In this document: positions 1 to 4,992 of the stretch, piece by piece | How positions within the stretch are numbered: the stretch's first letter is position 1 | How the letters are laid out: every line of letters begins with the position of its first letter | NCBI GenBank assembly: GCA_946481625.1 | Contig: CAMLOZ010000219.1 | Span: 1 to 6,501 of the forward strand | Direction of reading: 5' to 3' | Length of the DNA stretch: 6,501 nucleotides | Source of the DNA: an uncultured Haloferula sp. | GTDB taxonomy: Bacteria; Verrucomicrobiota; Verrucomicrobiae; Verrucomicrobiales; Akkermansiaceae | The notes under the pieces: model-generated | The model's input: the letters and a program-made list of their open reading frames with translations, nothing else | The model's database searches: none | Told to the model about the DNA's origin: nothing | Translations under genes and position numbers: made by a program

Positions 1-104
1 CCCTCGATTCCCCCGACGTGGACACGGCGGTGCGGGATGGGAAGCACACAGCCTGTTAGAGAGCACGCAACCACCACGAGGGGCTTCAACAACAAGCGGT
101 TCAT
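1..104 (-). CDS. Lipoprotein, N-terminal fragment (runs off left edge)
   Basis: Reading leftwards from an ATG at 104, 34 codons are visible before the window ends. The peptide starts MNRLLLKPLVVVACSLTGCV: a short positively charged n-region (Arg3, Lys7), a hydrophobic core, and a lipobox Leu16-Thr17-Gly18-Cys19. This predicts signal peptidase II cleavage and lipidation of Cys19. The following residues, LPIPHRRVHVGGIE, are not enough to name a family. The start lies 25 bases beyond the stop of the preceding lipoprotein gene on the same strand, so the two are probably co-transcribed. No Shine-Dalgarno sequence is seen before the ATG. The lipobox is a direct observation; lipidation is inferred. 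The frame has no stop as far as it can be followed, but the body of the protein is outside the window. Confidence 0.65.
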   Translation of the reverse strand, partial: MNRLLLKPLVVVACSLTGCVLPIPHRRVHVGGIE

Positions 105-129
105 CTTGGGAAAACGGTTGGAACCGGCA

Positions 130-990
130 TCAGAGTTTCCTCGCGAACGGGTCGGCATTCATCCGCTGGTCCACCTCCCGCGGCATCCAGGTCCAGGGAT
201 CCACTCCCTGCTCCGTGAACACCGCCAAGCCGATCACCCCGACGTTCCGGTGATCCCCGTGGGCGAGATTCGCGTAGGAACCCGCTACCGTGGAGAACTT
301 GAAGCGCGCGACGGTATCCGGGCCGGTGCGCCAGCCTTCCACCTCCAAGGTCTCGCCCGAGCCGATCACGTAGCCGCGCTTCGAGAAGCCGGCGGTCTTG
401 CCGTCGATCACATCCAAACCGTCCACGCTCAGCACCACTTCCAGCCGGCTCTTGCAACGGTTCTTCAGCACGATCGAGTAGCTCGAATCCCGGCTGCCCA
501 CCACGAAACGACGGCCCGGCCCGTAGGTCTGGTAGCTCGGCAGGTAGCCGAACCCGCCCTTCACCCCCCACTCGATCATGTCGCCCGCCGCACGCTGCAT
601 CCCGTCCACCTTCTCCTTGTAGCCGGTCATCGCCTCGATCCCCTCCCGGTTGTTGTAGTAGATCACGCCGGTGCCTGCCGGCTTGGAGGCGGAAGCGCGG
701 ACGAAGGACTGGCGGTTCCACGGGGACTCAACCTGTTCGCCCTGGCCCGTGGCGAGTCCGGGGCGCTCCTCGGCGGCCTTCAGGCGGGGCTTTTCCGCCG
801 CGGCCTTGGGAGCGCGGCCCGGACGCCCGTGTTCGGCAGCGATGTATGCCGGGGAAGTGGCCGGCCCGGCCTTCTCCGCAAGCGGGGAAACGGGACTACA
901 AGCCGCAAGCCACAGAGCGGCCAGCAGGATACCCGCGCGCTTCAGCCCGGCTTGTCTCCGCATCATCATCGAGGTCATGAGGAATTTCAT
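130..990 (-). CDS. Putative lipoprotein of unknown function
   Basis: A predicted 286-residue exported lipoprotein. The n-region has Arg/Lys at residues 11-18, followed by a hydrophobic stretch at 20-30 and a lipobox LAAC with Cys31 as the lipidated residue. Residues about 40-100 form an Ala/Pro/Lys/Glu-rich linker, which suggests a tether to a membrane. A folded domain follows at about 105-262, rich in Gly and beta-type sequence, with segments such as YSIVLKNR, VVLSVDGLDVIDGK, GYVIGSGETLEVEGWR and NVGVIGLAVF. I have a loose memory of similar 'VDGLDVIDGK...GYVI...GWR...VAxFxF' stretches in uncharacterised exported proteins, but can give no function. In-frame ATGs also occur at 978, 969, 966 and 963; starting at 963 would give a more usual short n-region, so the start is uncertain by up to nine codons. 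No clear ribosome binding site is present. The gene is divergent from the BlaI-type repressor gene and may be under its control (inference). Confidence 0.8.
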   Translation of the reverse strand: MKFLMTSMMMRRQAGLKRAGILLAALWLAACSPVSPLAEKAGPATSPAYIAAEHGRPGRAPKAAAEKPRLKAAEERPGLATGQGEQVESPWNRQSFVRASASKPAGTGVIYYNNREGIEAMTGYKEKVDGMQRAAGDMIEWGVKGGFGYLPSYQTYGPGRRFVVGSRDSSYSIVLKNRCKSRLEVVLSVDGLDVIDGKTAGFSKRGYVIGSGETLEVEGWRTGPDTVARFKFSTVAGSYANLAHGDHRNVGVIGLAVFTEQGVDPWTWMPREVDQRMNADPFARKL

Positions 991-1007
991 GGTGCTGGAA
1001 AAACAGC

Positions 1008-1036
1008 ATTTTAAACCCCTGCCCGTCAAACCTAAA
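1008..1036 (-). promoter_or_regulatory. Candidate promoter for the lipoprotein genes
   Basis: On the minus strand TAAAAT (1013-1008) is a good -10 match. Seventeen bases upstream lies a weak -35-like TTTAGG (1036-1031). It overlaps the plus-strand candidate promoter almost completely, and its -10 box is one arm of the 9-bp inverted repeat, so one bound repressor dimer could affect both directions. The -35 match is poor and the call rests mainly on the -10 box and position. Confidence 0.25.
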
Positions 1037-1038
1037 AT
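1010..1038 (+). promoter_or_regulatory. Candidate promoter for the BlaI/M56 genes
   Basis: TTTAAA (1010-1015), a 17-base spacer and TAAAAT (1033-1038) resemble sigma-70 -35 and -10 boxes, with four of six and five of six matches to consensus. Transcription would begin near 1045, about 50 bases before the ATG at 1096. The -10 box lies inside the inverted repeat at 1032-1048, as expected for a self-repressing gene. A second possibility is TTGCCG (1060-1065), 17 bases, TATCTC (1083-1088), which would give an almost leaderless message. The two cannot be separated from sequence alone. Confidence 0.35.
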
Positions 1039-1095
1039 GCTATTTTAGCAACATTTCAATTGCCGGTTTTCCAGCAGGCGTGTATCTCAAAGGAC

Positions 1096-1488
1096 ATGAG
1101 CAACGCGGAAGCACTGGCACGAAGGGAGCGGCAGGTCATGGATATTCTTTACCGGATGGGAGAGGCCACCGCCCAGGAAGTGATGGACGAGATGACCGAC
1201 CCGCCGACCTACTCCGCCGTCCGCGCCTTGCTCGCCACGATGACCGAGAAGGGCCTGGTGGAGTTCCGCAAGGATTCGCGCCGCTACGTTTACCGGCCCG
1301 CGGTTTCCGAGAAGAAGGCCAAGCGCTCCGCCCTCAAGCAACTCCTCTCCACCTTCTTCGAAGGCAAGCCCGAGAAGCTGGTGGCCGCCCTCCTCGATCC
1401 GAAGGACCAGCAGCTCAGCGGCGATGAAATCGAGAGGATCCGCAAGCTGATCGGACCGGAGAAGGAGGATCCGGATTCCAAACCCTGA
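1096..1488 (+). CDS. BlaI/MecI/CopY-family transcriptional repressor
   Basis: A 130-residue protein, the usual length for this family. Residues 5-70 form the winged-helix DNA-binding domain: an N-terminal helix (LARRERQVMDILYRMGEAT), the segment AQEVMDEM, a recognition helix in TYSAVRALLATMTEKGLV (38-55), and a beta wing ending DSRRYVYRPAV. Residues about 71-120 form the dimerisation helices (SALKQLLSTFFEG, EIERIRKLI). In the characterised systems a BlaR1/MecR1 membrane protease triggers cleavage of the repressor and derepression. The next gene encodes such a protease, on the same strand 58 bases on (22 if a TTG start is used), which supports the call. The ATG at 1096 is chosen because the family begins a few residues before this helix. 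An in-frame TTG at 1060 would add 12 residues unlike the family. AAAGGA ends only one base before the ATG, too close for a normal ribosome binding site. The regulated genes are unknown; self-regulation is likely. Confidence 0.93.
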   Translation: MSNAEALARRERQVMDILYRMGEATAQEVMDEMTDPPTYSAVRALLATMTEKGLVEFRKDSRRYVYRPAVSEKKAKRSALKQLLSTFFEGKPEKLVAALLDPKDQQLSGDEIERIRKLIGPEKEDPDSKP

Positions 1489-1546
1489 GGCTCAACAGGT
1501 TGCGGCCCTCTTGCATCATCGGTCTTATTTCGGATCTCTTATATCG

Positions 1547-2452
1547 ATGCTCCTTCCCGCCATCGCCTTTTCCTTGATCGCCGCGGTCGCCGTGTGGTGG
1601 GCGGGGCGGCGGGATAGCGCGCGGGACCCGTGGCTCACCCTGCTCGCGCTGGCGTTGCTACTCGGCTTTCCCCTGCTCTTCTTCTTACCGAAGTGGCAGG
1701 TCTTCCCGCATGCGACCGGTGGCGTGGCGGTGCCCCAGCCGCTCTGGAAGTGGCTGCCATGGATCTGGGCGGGAGGCGTGGCGCTCGCGTCGCTGCGCTT
1801 GCTTGCCGCCCTGATCGTCCTGCACCGCTGGCGGCACGATTCGGAGCGCGTCGGCGTGCGCGAGGCGGGTGAACTCATCGCGGACGTCCGTCTGCTCAAG
1901 GATCATCCGGGACCGGTCGCCGCGGGCATTTTCAAACCGGTGATTTTCGTGCCGGAAGATTGGCACTCGTGGCCCGCCGAAACGCAGGAGGCGGTGCTGG
2001 CGCACGAAATGAAGCATCACCAGCGCCGGGATCCACTGTGGCGCGCCATCGGGTCCGCCGCCTGCACCCTGCATTGGTTCAATCCGCTGGTGTGGTGGAT
2101 GGCCCGCCGCTTGGGCGACCAATGCGAGTTCGCCTGCGATGAAGCCCTCCTCGCGGAAGGCATGCCGGCGACCCGCTACGCGAACGTCCTCTGCGATCTC
2201 GCCGCTTCGAAGCATTCGCCCGCCACCGCCCTGGCAATGGCCCACCAGAGCGGCCTCGAAGCGCGGGTGAGACGGATGTTCTCCACCGTGCCGAGCAGCC
2301 CGCGCTGGGTGATCGGCACCTTGATCGTGCTTACCTTGCTTACCGCGCTCGGCCTGGTGGTGCTCCGGCCCGCCGATCCGCCGTCCAAGCCCGCGGTTCC
2401 CATCGAGGAGATCCGCACGCGCCTGGAGGCGGATCCTTTTCCCGGGGAGTGA
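1547..2452 (+). CDS. M56-family (BlaR1-like) membrane metalloprotease, short form
   Basis: A 301-residue integral membrane zinc protease. Hydrophobic segments lie at about 1-19, 29-48, 70-92 and 253-273. Between the third and fourth is the cytoplasmic protease domain with the HEMKH zinc motif (His153, Glu154, His157) followed by RRDPLW. EFACDEALL (194-202) follows, its acidic residues matching the position of the third zinc ligand in M56 enzymes. FKPVIFVPEDW (129-139), just before the motif, is also typical. In BlaR1/MecR1 the protein continues after the last membrane helix into a large penicillin-binding sensor. Here only about 28 Pro/Glu/Arg-rich residues follow, so there is no sensor and the activating signal is unknown. 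The partner repressor gene is immediately upstream. The ATG at 1547 is preferred because it starts directly at a membrane helix; an in-frame TTG at 1511 would add 12 residues. Neither has a convincing ribosome binding site. A strong terminator follows the stop. Confidence 0.88.
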   Translation: MLLPAIAFSLIAAVAVWWAGRRDSARDPWLTLLALALLLGFPLLFFLPKWQVFPHATGGVAVPQPLWKWLPWIWAGGVALASLRLLAALIVLHRWRHDSERVGVREAGELIADVRLLKDHPGPVAAGIFKPVIFVPEDWHSWPAETQEAVLAHEMKHHQRRDPLWRAIGSAACTLHWFNPLVWWMARRLGDQCEFACDEALLAEGMPATRYANVLCDLAASKHSPATALAMAHQSGLEARVRRMFSTVPSSPRWVIGTLIVLTLLTALGLVVLRPADPPSKPAVPIEEIRTRLEADPFPGE

Positions 2453-2477
2453 GAACTCCTCCGGCCGCACGAAAAAA

Positions 2478-2505
2478 GCCCCGGGATTGCTCCCGGGGCC
2501 CTTTT
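2478..2505. terminator. Bidirectional rho-independent terminator
   Basis: A perfect 9-bp stem, GCCCCGGGA (2478-2486) and TCCCGGGGC (2491-2499), closes a four-base TTGC loop. On the plus strand it is followed by CC and TTTT (2502-2505). On the minus strand it is followed directly by six T residues (complement of the A run at 2472-2477). It lies between the converging M56 protease gene (stop at 2452) and redoxin gene (stop at 2531), so it can end both transcripts; the minus-strand version is the more canonical. Confidence 0.88.
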
Positions 2506-2530
2506 CAAATCCAAACGATCCGTCGCGAAC

Positions 2531-3139
2531 TCACTTCGCGTACTTCACGCCGCAGCCGTAGGGCTGGGTCTTGGCCTTGTCCACGGTCTTGCCCGCGAGC
2601 ACGGAATCAAGGGCGGCCGAAATGTAGCTGTCGGCGGAGGCGATGTCCGCGGCCTCCGTGGTGGCCTTCGAGTCGATCGCGCCGTTGTAGGCGACCTTGC
2701 CTTCCTTATCGATCACGACAAGCTGCGGCGTGGTCTTGGCGCCATAGGCCTTGCCGACCGTGCCATCGGTATCGAGGACGATCTGGCTGGCCTTGTTGCC
2801 TTCCTTCGCGGAGCGGGCCGCGAGGTCATCGGCGGCGAGATAGCCCTGCTGGCCTTCGGCGGAGGAATTCACCGTGATCCAGACGACATCCTTGCCGGTG
2901 TATTTTTCCTGCAGTTTCGGGATGTTCCCGCTGCCGTAATGCTTCTTCACGAAGGGGCACTCGTAGTTGACCCACTCGAGCACCACGACCTTGCCCTTTT
3001 GCTTGGCGAGGGACACTTCTTCGCCCTTCACGTTCTTCACGGTGAAGGCGGGAGCCGCATCACCGGGCTCGACTGCCCAGGCGGTGGCGCTGCAAATCAT
3101 GGCACCGAGCACGGCACCGAGGAATGTGTTCTGCTTCAT
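2531..3139 (-). CDS. Secreted redoxin (AhpC/TSA, thioredoxin-like fold)
   Basis: A 202-residue exported thiol protein. Residues 1-22 form a signal peptide with a signal peptidase I site (ATAWA, then VEPG). The mature part starts like a peroxiredoxin or TlpA domain (GDAAPAFTVKNVKGEEVSL, 26-44). It has a beta strand VVVLEW, then the active-site region NYECPFVKKHY with Cys61, and a cis-proline loop KTTPQLVVID (Pro138). A second conserved-looking cysteine lies at the C-terminus in PYGCGVKY (Cys196). The pattern 'CPFVKxHY ... C-terminal GCxVK' fits the peroxiredoxin-like group of redoxin-domain proteins rather than classic CxxC thioredoxins. Cys61 and Cys196 may act as peroxidatic/redox and resolving residues (inference). 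The gene lies downstream of the DsbD-N gene on the same strand, and its ATG overlaps the stop of a possible 27-codon frame. No Shine-Dalgarno sequence is seen, in line with coupled translation. Thiol-disulfide or peroxide handling in the periplasm is likely; the substrate is unknown. Confidence 0.88.
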   Translation of the reverse strand: MKQNTFLGAVLGAMICSATAWAVEPGDAAPAFTVKNVKGEEVSLAKQKGKVVVLEWVNYECPFVKKHYGSGNIPKLQEKYTGKDVVWITVNSSAEGQQGYLAADDLAARSAKEGNKASQIVLDTDGTVGKAYGAKTTPQLVVIDKEGKVAYNGAIDSKATTEAADIASADSYISAALDSVLAGKTVDKAKTQPYGCGVKYAK

Positions 3140-3219
3140 GTTTCTTGATGGGTGGGGATTCTATGGTCGTCGATGACGGTGGCGAGGTGCTCCGGCTTGT
3201 CCAACGGAAATCCGGTCAC
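3136..3219 (-). CDS. Possible 27-residue ORF, coupled at both ends
   Basis: A GTG at 3219-3217 overlaps the TGA stop of the DsbD-N gene (GTGA). The frame ends at a TGA (3138-3136) that overlaps the ATG of the redoxin gene (ATGA). The frame fills the whole 76-base gap. Its peptide begins (M)TGFPLDKPEHLATVIDD and ends IPTHQET. Counting by hand over 27 sense codons, G or C occurs at about 63% of first, 33% of second and 70% of third positions, a coding-like pattern. I recognise no family. It could be a real small protein, a leader that carries ribosomes to the redoxin start, the remnant of a longer C-terminus of the upstream gene in another frame (the frame stays open into that gene), or chance. 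Confidence 0.35.
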   Translation of the reverse strand: MTGFPLDKPEHLATVIDDHRIPTHQET

Positions 3220-4019
3220 TTTTTCGCGCGCCACGAAACGGCGTACGGCTTCTCGAGCATGCCGCCGACAAGGACGATATCGAGTAGAGCGGGCGGCCCC
3301 TCCGCATATTCATTCTTTTTCACCGTGGCGATCCACTCGGCCTTGGCTTTCTTGAAAACGATCTTTGCAGCCGGGTCCACCACCTCCGGGGTGGCGGGAA
3401 GGATCAGGCTGCCCTGGAGATCCACCGCGGGCGGTGTCTTGAGCCGGAGCGTAAGGGTATCGCCCGCCTCCTCGACGACGAGTTCCGCGCCCTCCATCGG
3501 CTGGGGAATCTTCTTCAGTGCTTGGAAAATCGCCGCGACCTCGCCGCCCGGTTTGCCCTCTCCCGGGGGCAGCTTCAGCGAGAGCTCGGCATCACCCGGG
3601 ACGCAGGAGTCGTCATTGCAGGTGAGCCAGGCCACCTTCGCTTTCAGTTCGGCATCCGTCTGCGCCCCCGCCGGCGGAGTCAGGTCGGCCAGGAAAATCG
3701 CCTCCCCTTCGTAGCCGAAGCCCGGCAGCTCCCCGGTCATGAAGCGCTTGGGCACCGGCTGGCGGAGTTCACCCGCCTGCCAGCCCTCCGGGAGGGTCCA
3801 GGTCACCTTGAGCGGCATGCCGCCCACCCCGGGATTCACCCAATAGCTGTGCCAGCCCGGGTCCATTTTCAGACGGATGCCCACGGTCAGAGGCGCGCCG
3901 GGCTTGTAGGACGCCGAGTTGGCGATCAATTCAGCCTCCGCGTGTCCGGATTTCACCCCTGCCGCCATCAGCGGCGATACCAGCGGAATCCCTGCGGCCA
4001 TCAAGATCGAGAATTTCAT
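3216..4019 (-). CDS. Stand-alone DsbD N-terminal-domain protein, secreted
   Basis: A 267-residue exported protein matching the periplasmic N-terminal domain of thiol:disulfide interchange protein DsbD/ScsB. Residues 1 to about 20 form a signal peptide (MKFSILMAAGIPLVSPLMAA). The family signature is clear: LKMDPGWHSYWVNPG (50-64), LPEGW (76-80), PGFGYEGEAIFL (99-110), and the redox segment WLTCNDDSCVPGDAELSL (131-148) with Cys134 and Cys139. In DsbD this domain receives electrons from the membrane domain and passes them to periplasmic partners. Here the gene ends after the domain at AVSWRAKK, with no membrane helices and no C-terminal thioredoxin domain. The redoxin encoded just downstream is the obvious partner candidate (inference). 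No Shine-Dalgarno sequence precedes the ATG, but promoter-like boxes end seven bases before it. The ATG fits the signal peptide; the next in-frame ATG (codon 7) would shorten it too much. Confidence 0.88.
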   Translation of the reverse strand: MKFSILMAAGIPLVSPLMAAGVKSGHAEAELIANSASYKPGAPLTVGIRLKMDPGWHSYWVNPGVGGMPLKVTWTLPEGWQAGELRQPVPKRFMTGELPGFGYEGEAIFLADLTPPAGAQTDAELKAKVAWLTCNDDSCVPGDAELSLKLPPGEGKPGGEVAAIFQALKKIPQPMEGAELVVEEAGDTLTLRLKTPPAVDLQGSLILPATPEVVDPAAKIVFKKAKAEWIATVKKNEYAEGPPALLDIVLVGGMLEKPYAVSWRAKK

Positions 4020-4114
4020 CGCGGCTATCTAAGACAAGAGAGCGCGGAGACGCCAATGGTATTCCCGATCGATGGCCCCGCCGCAGCCAAGCCGGTCGTG
4101 GAACTCCGGGTTTC
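4020..4114. other. 95-bp intergenic gap between same-strand genes
   Basis: This gap separates the stop of the PAS-AraC gene from the start of the DsbD-N gene on the minus strand. It contains the promoter-like boxes listed separately. I see no convincing hairpin with a T run, so either the regulator transcript reads through or it ends by a factor-dependent route. Confidence 0.5.
4027..4056 (-). promoter_or_regulatory. Candidate promoter for the DsbD-N/redoxin genes
   Basis: On the minus strand, TTGGCG (4056-4051), an 18-base spacer and TTAGAT (4032-4027) resemble -35 and -10 boxes. The -10 is inside the 9-mer GTCTTAGAT (4035-4027), which ends seven bases before the ATG at 4019. The same 9-mer stands eight bases before the ATG of the ThuA fusion gene. 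If functional, transcription would start at or next to the ATG. The -10 match is only three of six. Confidence 0.35.
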
Positions 4115-4879
4115 TCACCTCTTCCCCGCGGCCCTTTTCTCCCGGCGGTAGGCGGTGGGTGCCTGGCCCATGTGCTTGCGGAACTGCCGGGAAAAATCGC
4201 TGTGGTCGTAGAAGCCGGATTCCAAGGCGACCTCGGTGATCGGCAGGTTCGATCCCGCGAGGAGCTCGCAGGCCTTGATCACGCGCATCCGCATCAGGTA
4301 GCTGCGCGGGGTGGTCTGGAAGGTCTTGCGGAACTTGCGCTCGAACTGCCGCACGGAGAGTCCGGCGATCTCGGCCAGTTCGGAGACCTCCAGGCGCTCG
4401 CGGAAGTTCGCCTTCAAGTGCTCCGCCACCTCGGCGAGTTCGAGGTAGGGTTGGATCGCGGCGCGCTGCTCCTCGTAGCTCCGGACCGTGCCGCAGAGGC
4501 CGCAGACGTTCCCGTGCTTGTCGAAGAGCGGGAGCTTGTCGGTGATGAACCATTCCGGCCGCCCCTGGGCATTCGGGAACAACTCGATCAGCCCCAGGAG
4601 GGGCTGCCGGGTGGTGATCACGCGCTCGTCGTCGCGGTGGAACTTGTCGGCCATCCGCGGGGGGAAGATCTGCTTGTCGGTGAGGCCGACGATCTGCTCC
4701 TCTTTCTGGTAGCCGCAGCGTTTCACGAAAGCGGGGTTTCCTGCCACGAGGCGTCCTTCGCGGTCCTTCGCGAAGAAGAGGGTGCCGGGAAGATGATCGA
4801 AGAGGTGGCGGAATTGCCCGGGGGGTAATTCTTCCATCCATTTGCGGAGGTGCGGGGAAGTGTCCACTGGCGGAAACAT
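4115..4879 (-). CDS. PAS-domain AraC-family transcriptional regulator
   Basis: A 254-residue cytoplasmic regulator with two domains. Residues about 22-140 form a PAS sensor: FRHLFDHLPGTLFFAKDREG, then GNPAFVKRCGY, then GLTDKQIFPP and a closing strand LPLFDKHGNVCGLCGTVRSY. Residues about 145-250 form the AraC double helix-turn-helix: the first in VSELAEIAGLSVRQFERKFR (165-184), the second in ITEVALESGFYDHSDFSRQF (214-233), followed by the family-typical MGQAPTAYRR. AraC domains usually bind direct repeats and act as activators or repressors. The gene is divergent from the ThuA-dehydrogenase fusion gene, and the shared 113-bp region holds a 21-bp-spaced direct repeat, so it probably controls that gene and itself (inference). 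The PAS ligand is unknown. Cys126 and Cys129 form a CxxC near the end of the PAS domain. The ATG at 4879 is the upstream-most start that leaves the PAS domain complete; GGGA lies nine bases before it, a weak ribosome site. Confidence 0.93.
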   Translation of the reverse strand: MFPPVDTSPHLRKWMEELPPGQFRHLFDHLPGTLFFAKDREGRLVAGNPAFVKRCGYQKEEQIVGLTDKQIFPPRMADKFHRDDERVITTRQPLLGLIELFPNAQGRPEWFITDKLPLFDKHGNVCGLCGTVRSYEEQRAAIQPYLELAEVAEHLKANFRERLEVSELAEIAGLSVRQFERKFRKTFQTTPRSYLMRMRVIKACELLAGSNLPITEVALESGFYDHSDFSRQFRKHMGQAPTAYRREKRAAGKR

Positions 4880-4962
4880 ACAAGTGGATCCCGGAATCTT
4901 ACAAGCGATCTTCTCTATTACGCGTCAGCTTGAAAGCCCGCGACGATAAGGCAGGTTGTAAG
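4879..4962. promoter_or_regulatory. Repeated TACAAG sites, candidate AraC-type operator
   Basis: TACAAG occurs at 4879-4884 and 4900-4905, a 21-bp direct repeat in which both copies are followed within one or two bases by GATC. The second copy, as CTTACAA (4898-4904), recurs inverted as TTGTAAG (4956-4962). Direct half-sites two helical turns apart are how AraC-family proteins usually bind. The first copy touches the start codon of the regulator gene, the second overlaps a possible -10 (TAAGAT, minus strand, 4901-4896), and the inverted copy overlaps the candidate -35 of the ThuA gene. The repeats are observed; their role is inferred. Confidence 0.45.
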
Positions 4963-4984
4963 CCTCAACCCGATCGTCTTAGAT
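4956..4984 (+). promoter_or_regulatory. Candidate promoter for the ThuA fusion gene
   Basis: TTGTAA (4956-4961), a 17-base spacer and TTAGAT (4979-4984) resemble -35 and -10 boxes (four of six and three of six matches). The -10 ends eight bases before the ATG at 4993, so a transcript would have almost no leader, which agrees with the lack of a Shine-Dalgarno sequence. The 9-mer GTCTTAGAT (4976-4984) is shared with the DsbD-N promoter region. Confidence 0.38.
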
Positions 4985-4992
4985 CCAAATTC

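Larger units (their letters stand above)
1005..1050. promoter_or_regulatory. Nested inverted repeats, candidate BlaI-type operator
   Basis: The region between the divergent lipoprotein and repressor genes is AT-rich and holds three related inverted repeats. CTAAAAT-GCT-ATTTTAG (1032-1048) has perfect 7-bp arms. TGCTA-TTT-TAGCA (1038-1050) overlaps it. AGCATTTTA (1005-1013) is the exact 9-bp reverse complement of TAAAATGCT (1033-1041). BlaI/MecI/CopY proteins are dimers that bind short palindromes at their own promoters, so this is the natural operator candidate. It does not match the TACA/TGTA core known from staphylococcal MecI/BlaI and from CopY. The repeats are observed; binding is inferred. 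Confidence 0.45.

Noticed and set aside
37..1014. A 325-codon plus-strand frame over the lipoprotein gene
   Set aside because: Its His/Arg/Pro/Ala-rich composition has no domain features, while the minus strand has two lipobox signal peptides and a domain-like sequence.
1060..1095. Extension of the repressor gene to a TTG start
   Set aside because: The added 12 residues (PVFQQACISKD and the start) do not resemble the N-terminus of BlaI-family proteins, and the ATG at 1096 fits the family.
1075..1096. TGTA at 1081-1084 as half of a classic BlaI/CopY box
   Set aside because: There is no TACA partner at a suitable distance, so the inverted repeats at 1005-1050 are the better operator candidates.
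1511..1546. Extension of the M56 gene to a TTG start
   Set aside because: It would place 12 mostly polar residues before the first membrane helix and has no ribosome site. It is not excluded, only less likely than the ATG at 1547.
1685..2470. A 261-codon minus-strand frame over the M56 gene
   Set aside because: It lies opposite a protease gene with membrane helices, HEMKH and EFACDEALL; its own sequence is low-complexity Gly/Arg/His.
4020..4114. A terminator after the PAS-AraC gene
   Set aside because: Short GC-rich self-complementary pieces such as ATCGAT and CCAATGG occur, but there is no stable stem followed by a T run.
4172..4828. A 218-codon plus-strand frame over the PAS-AraC gene
   Set aside because: It is antisense to a gene with clear PAS and AraC domains and is dominated by Leu/Glu/Val runs.
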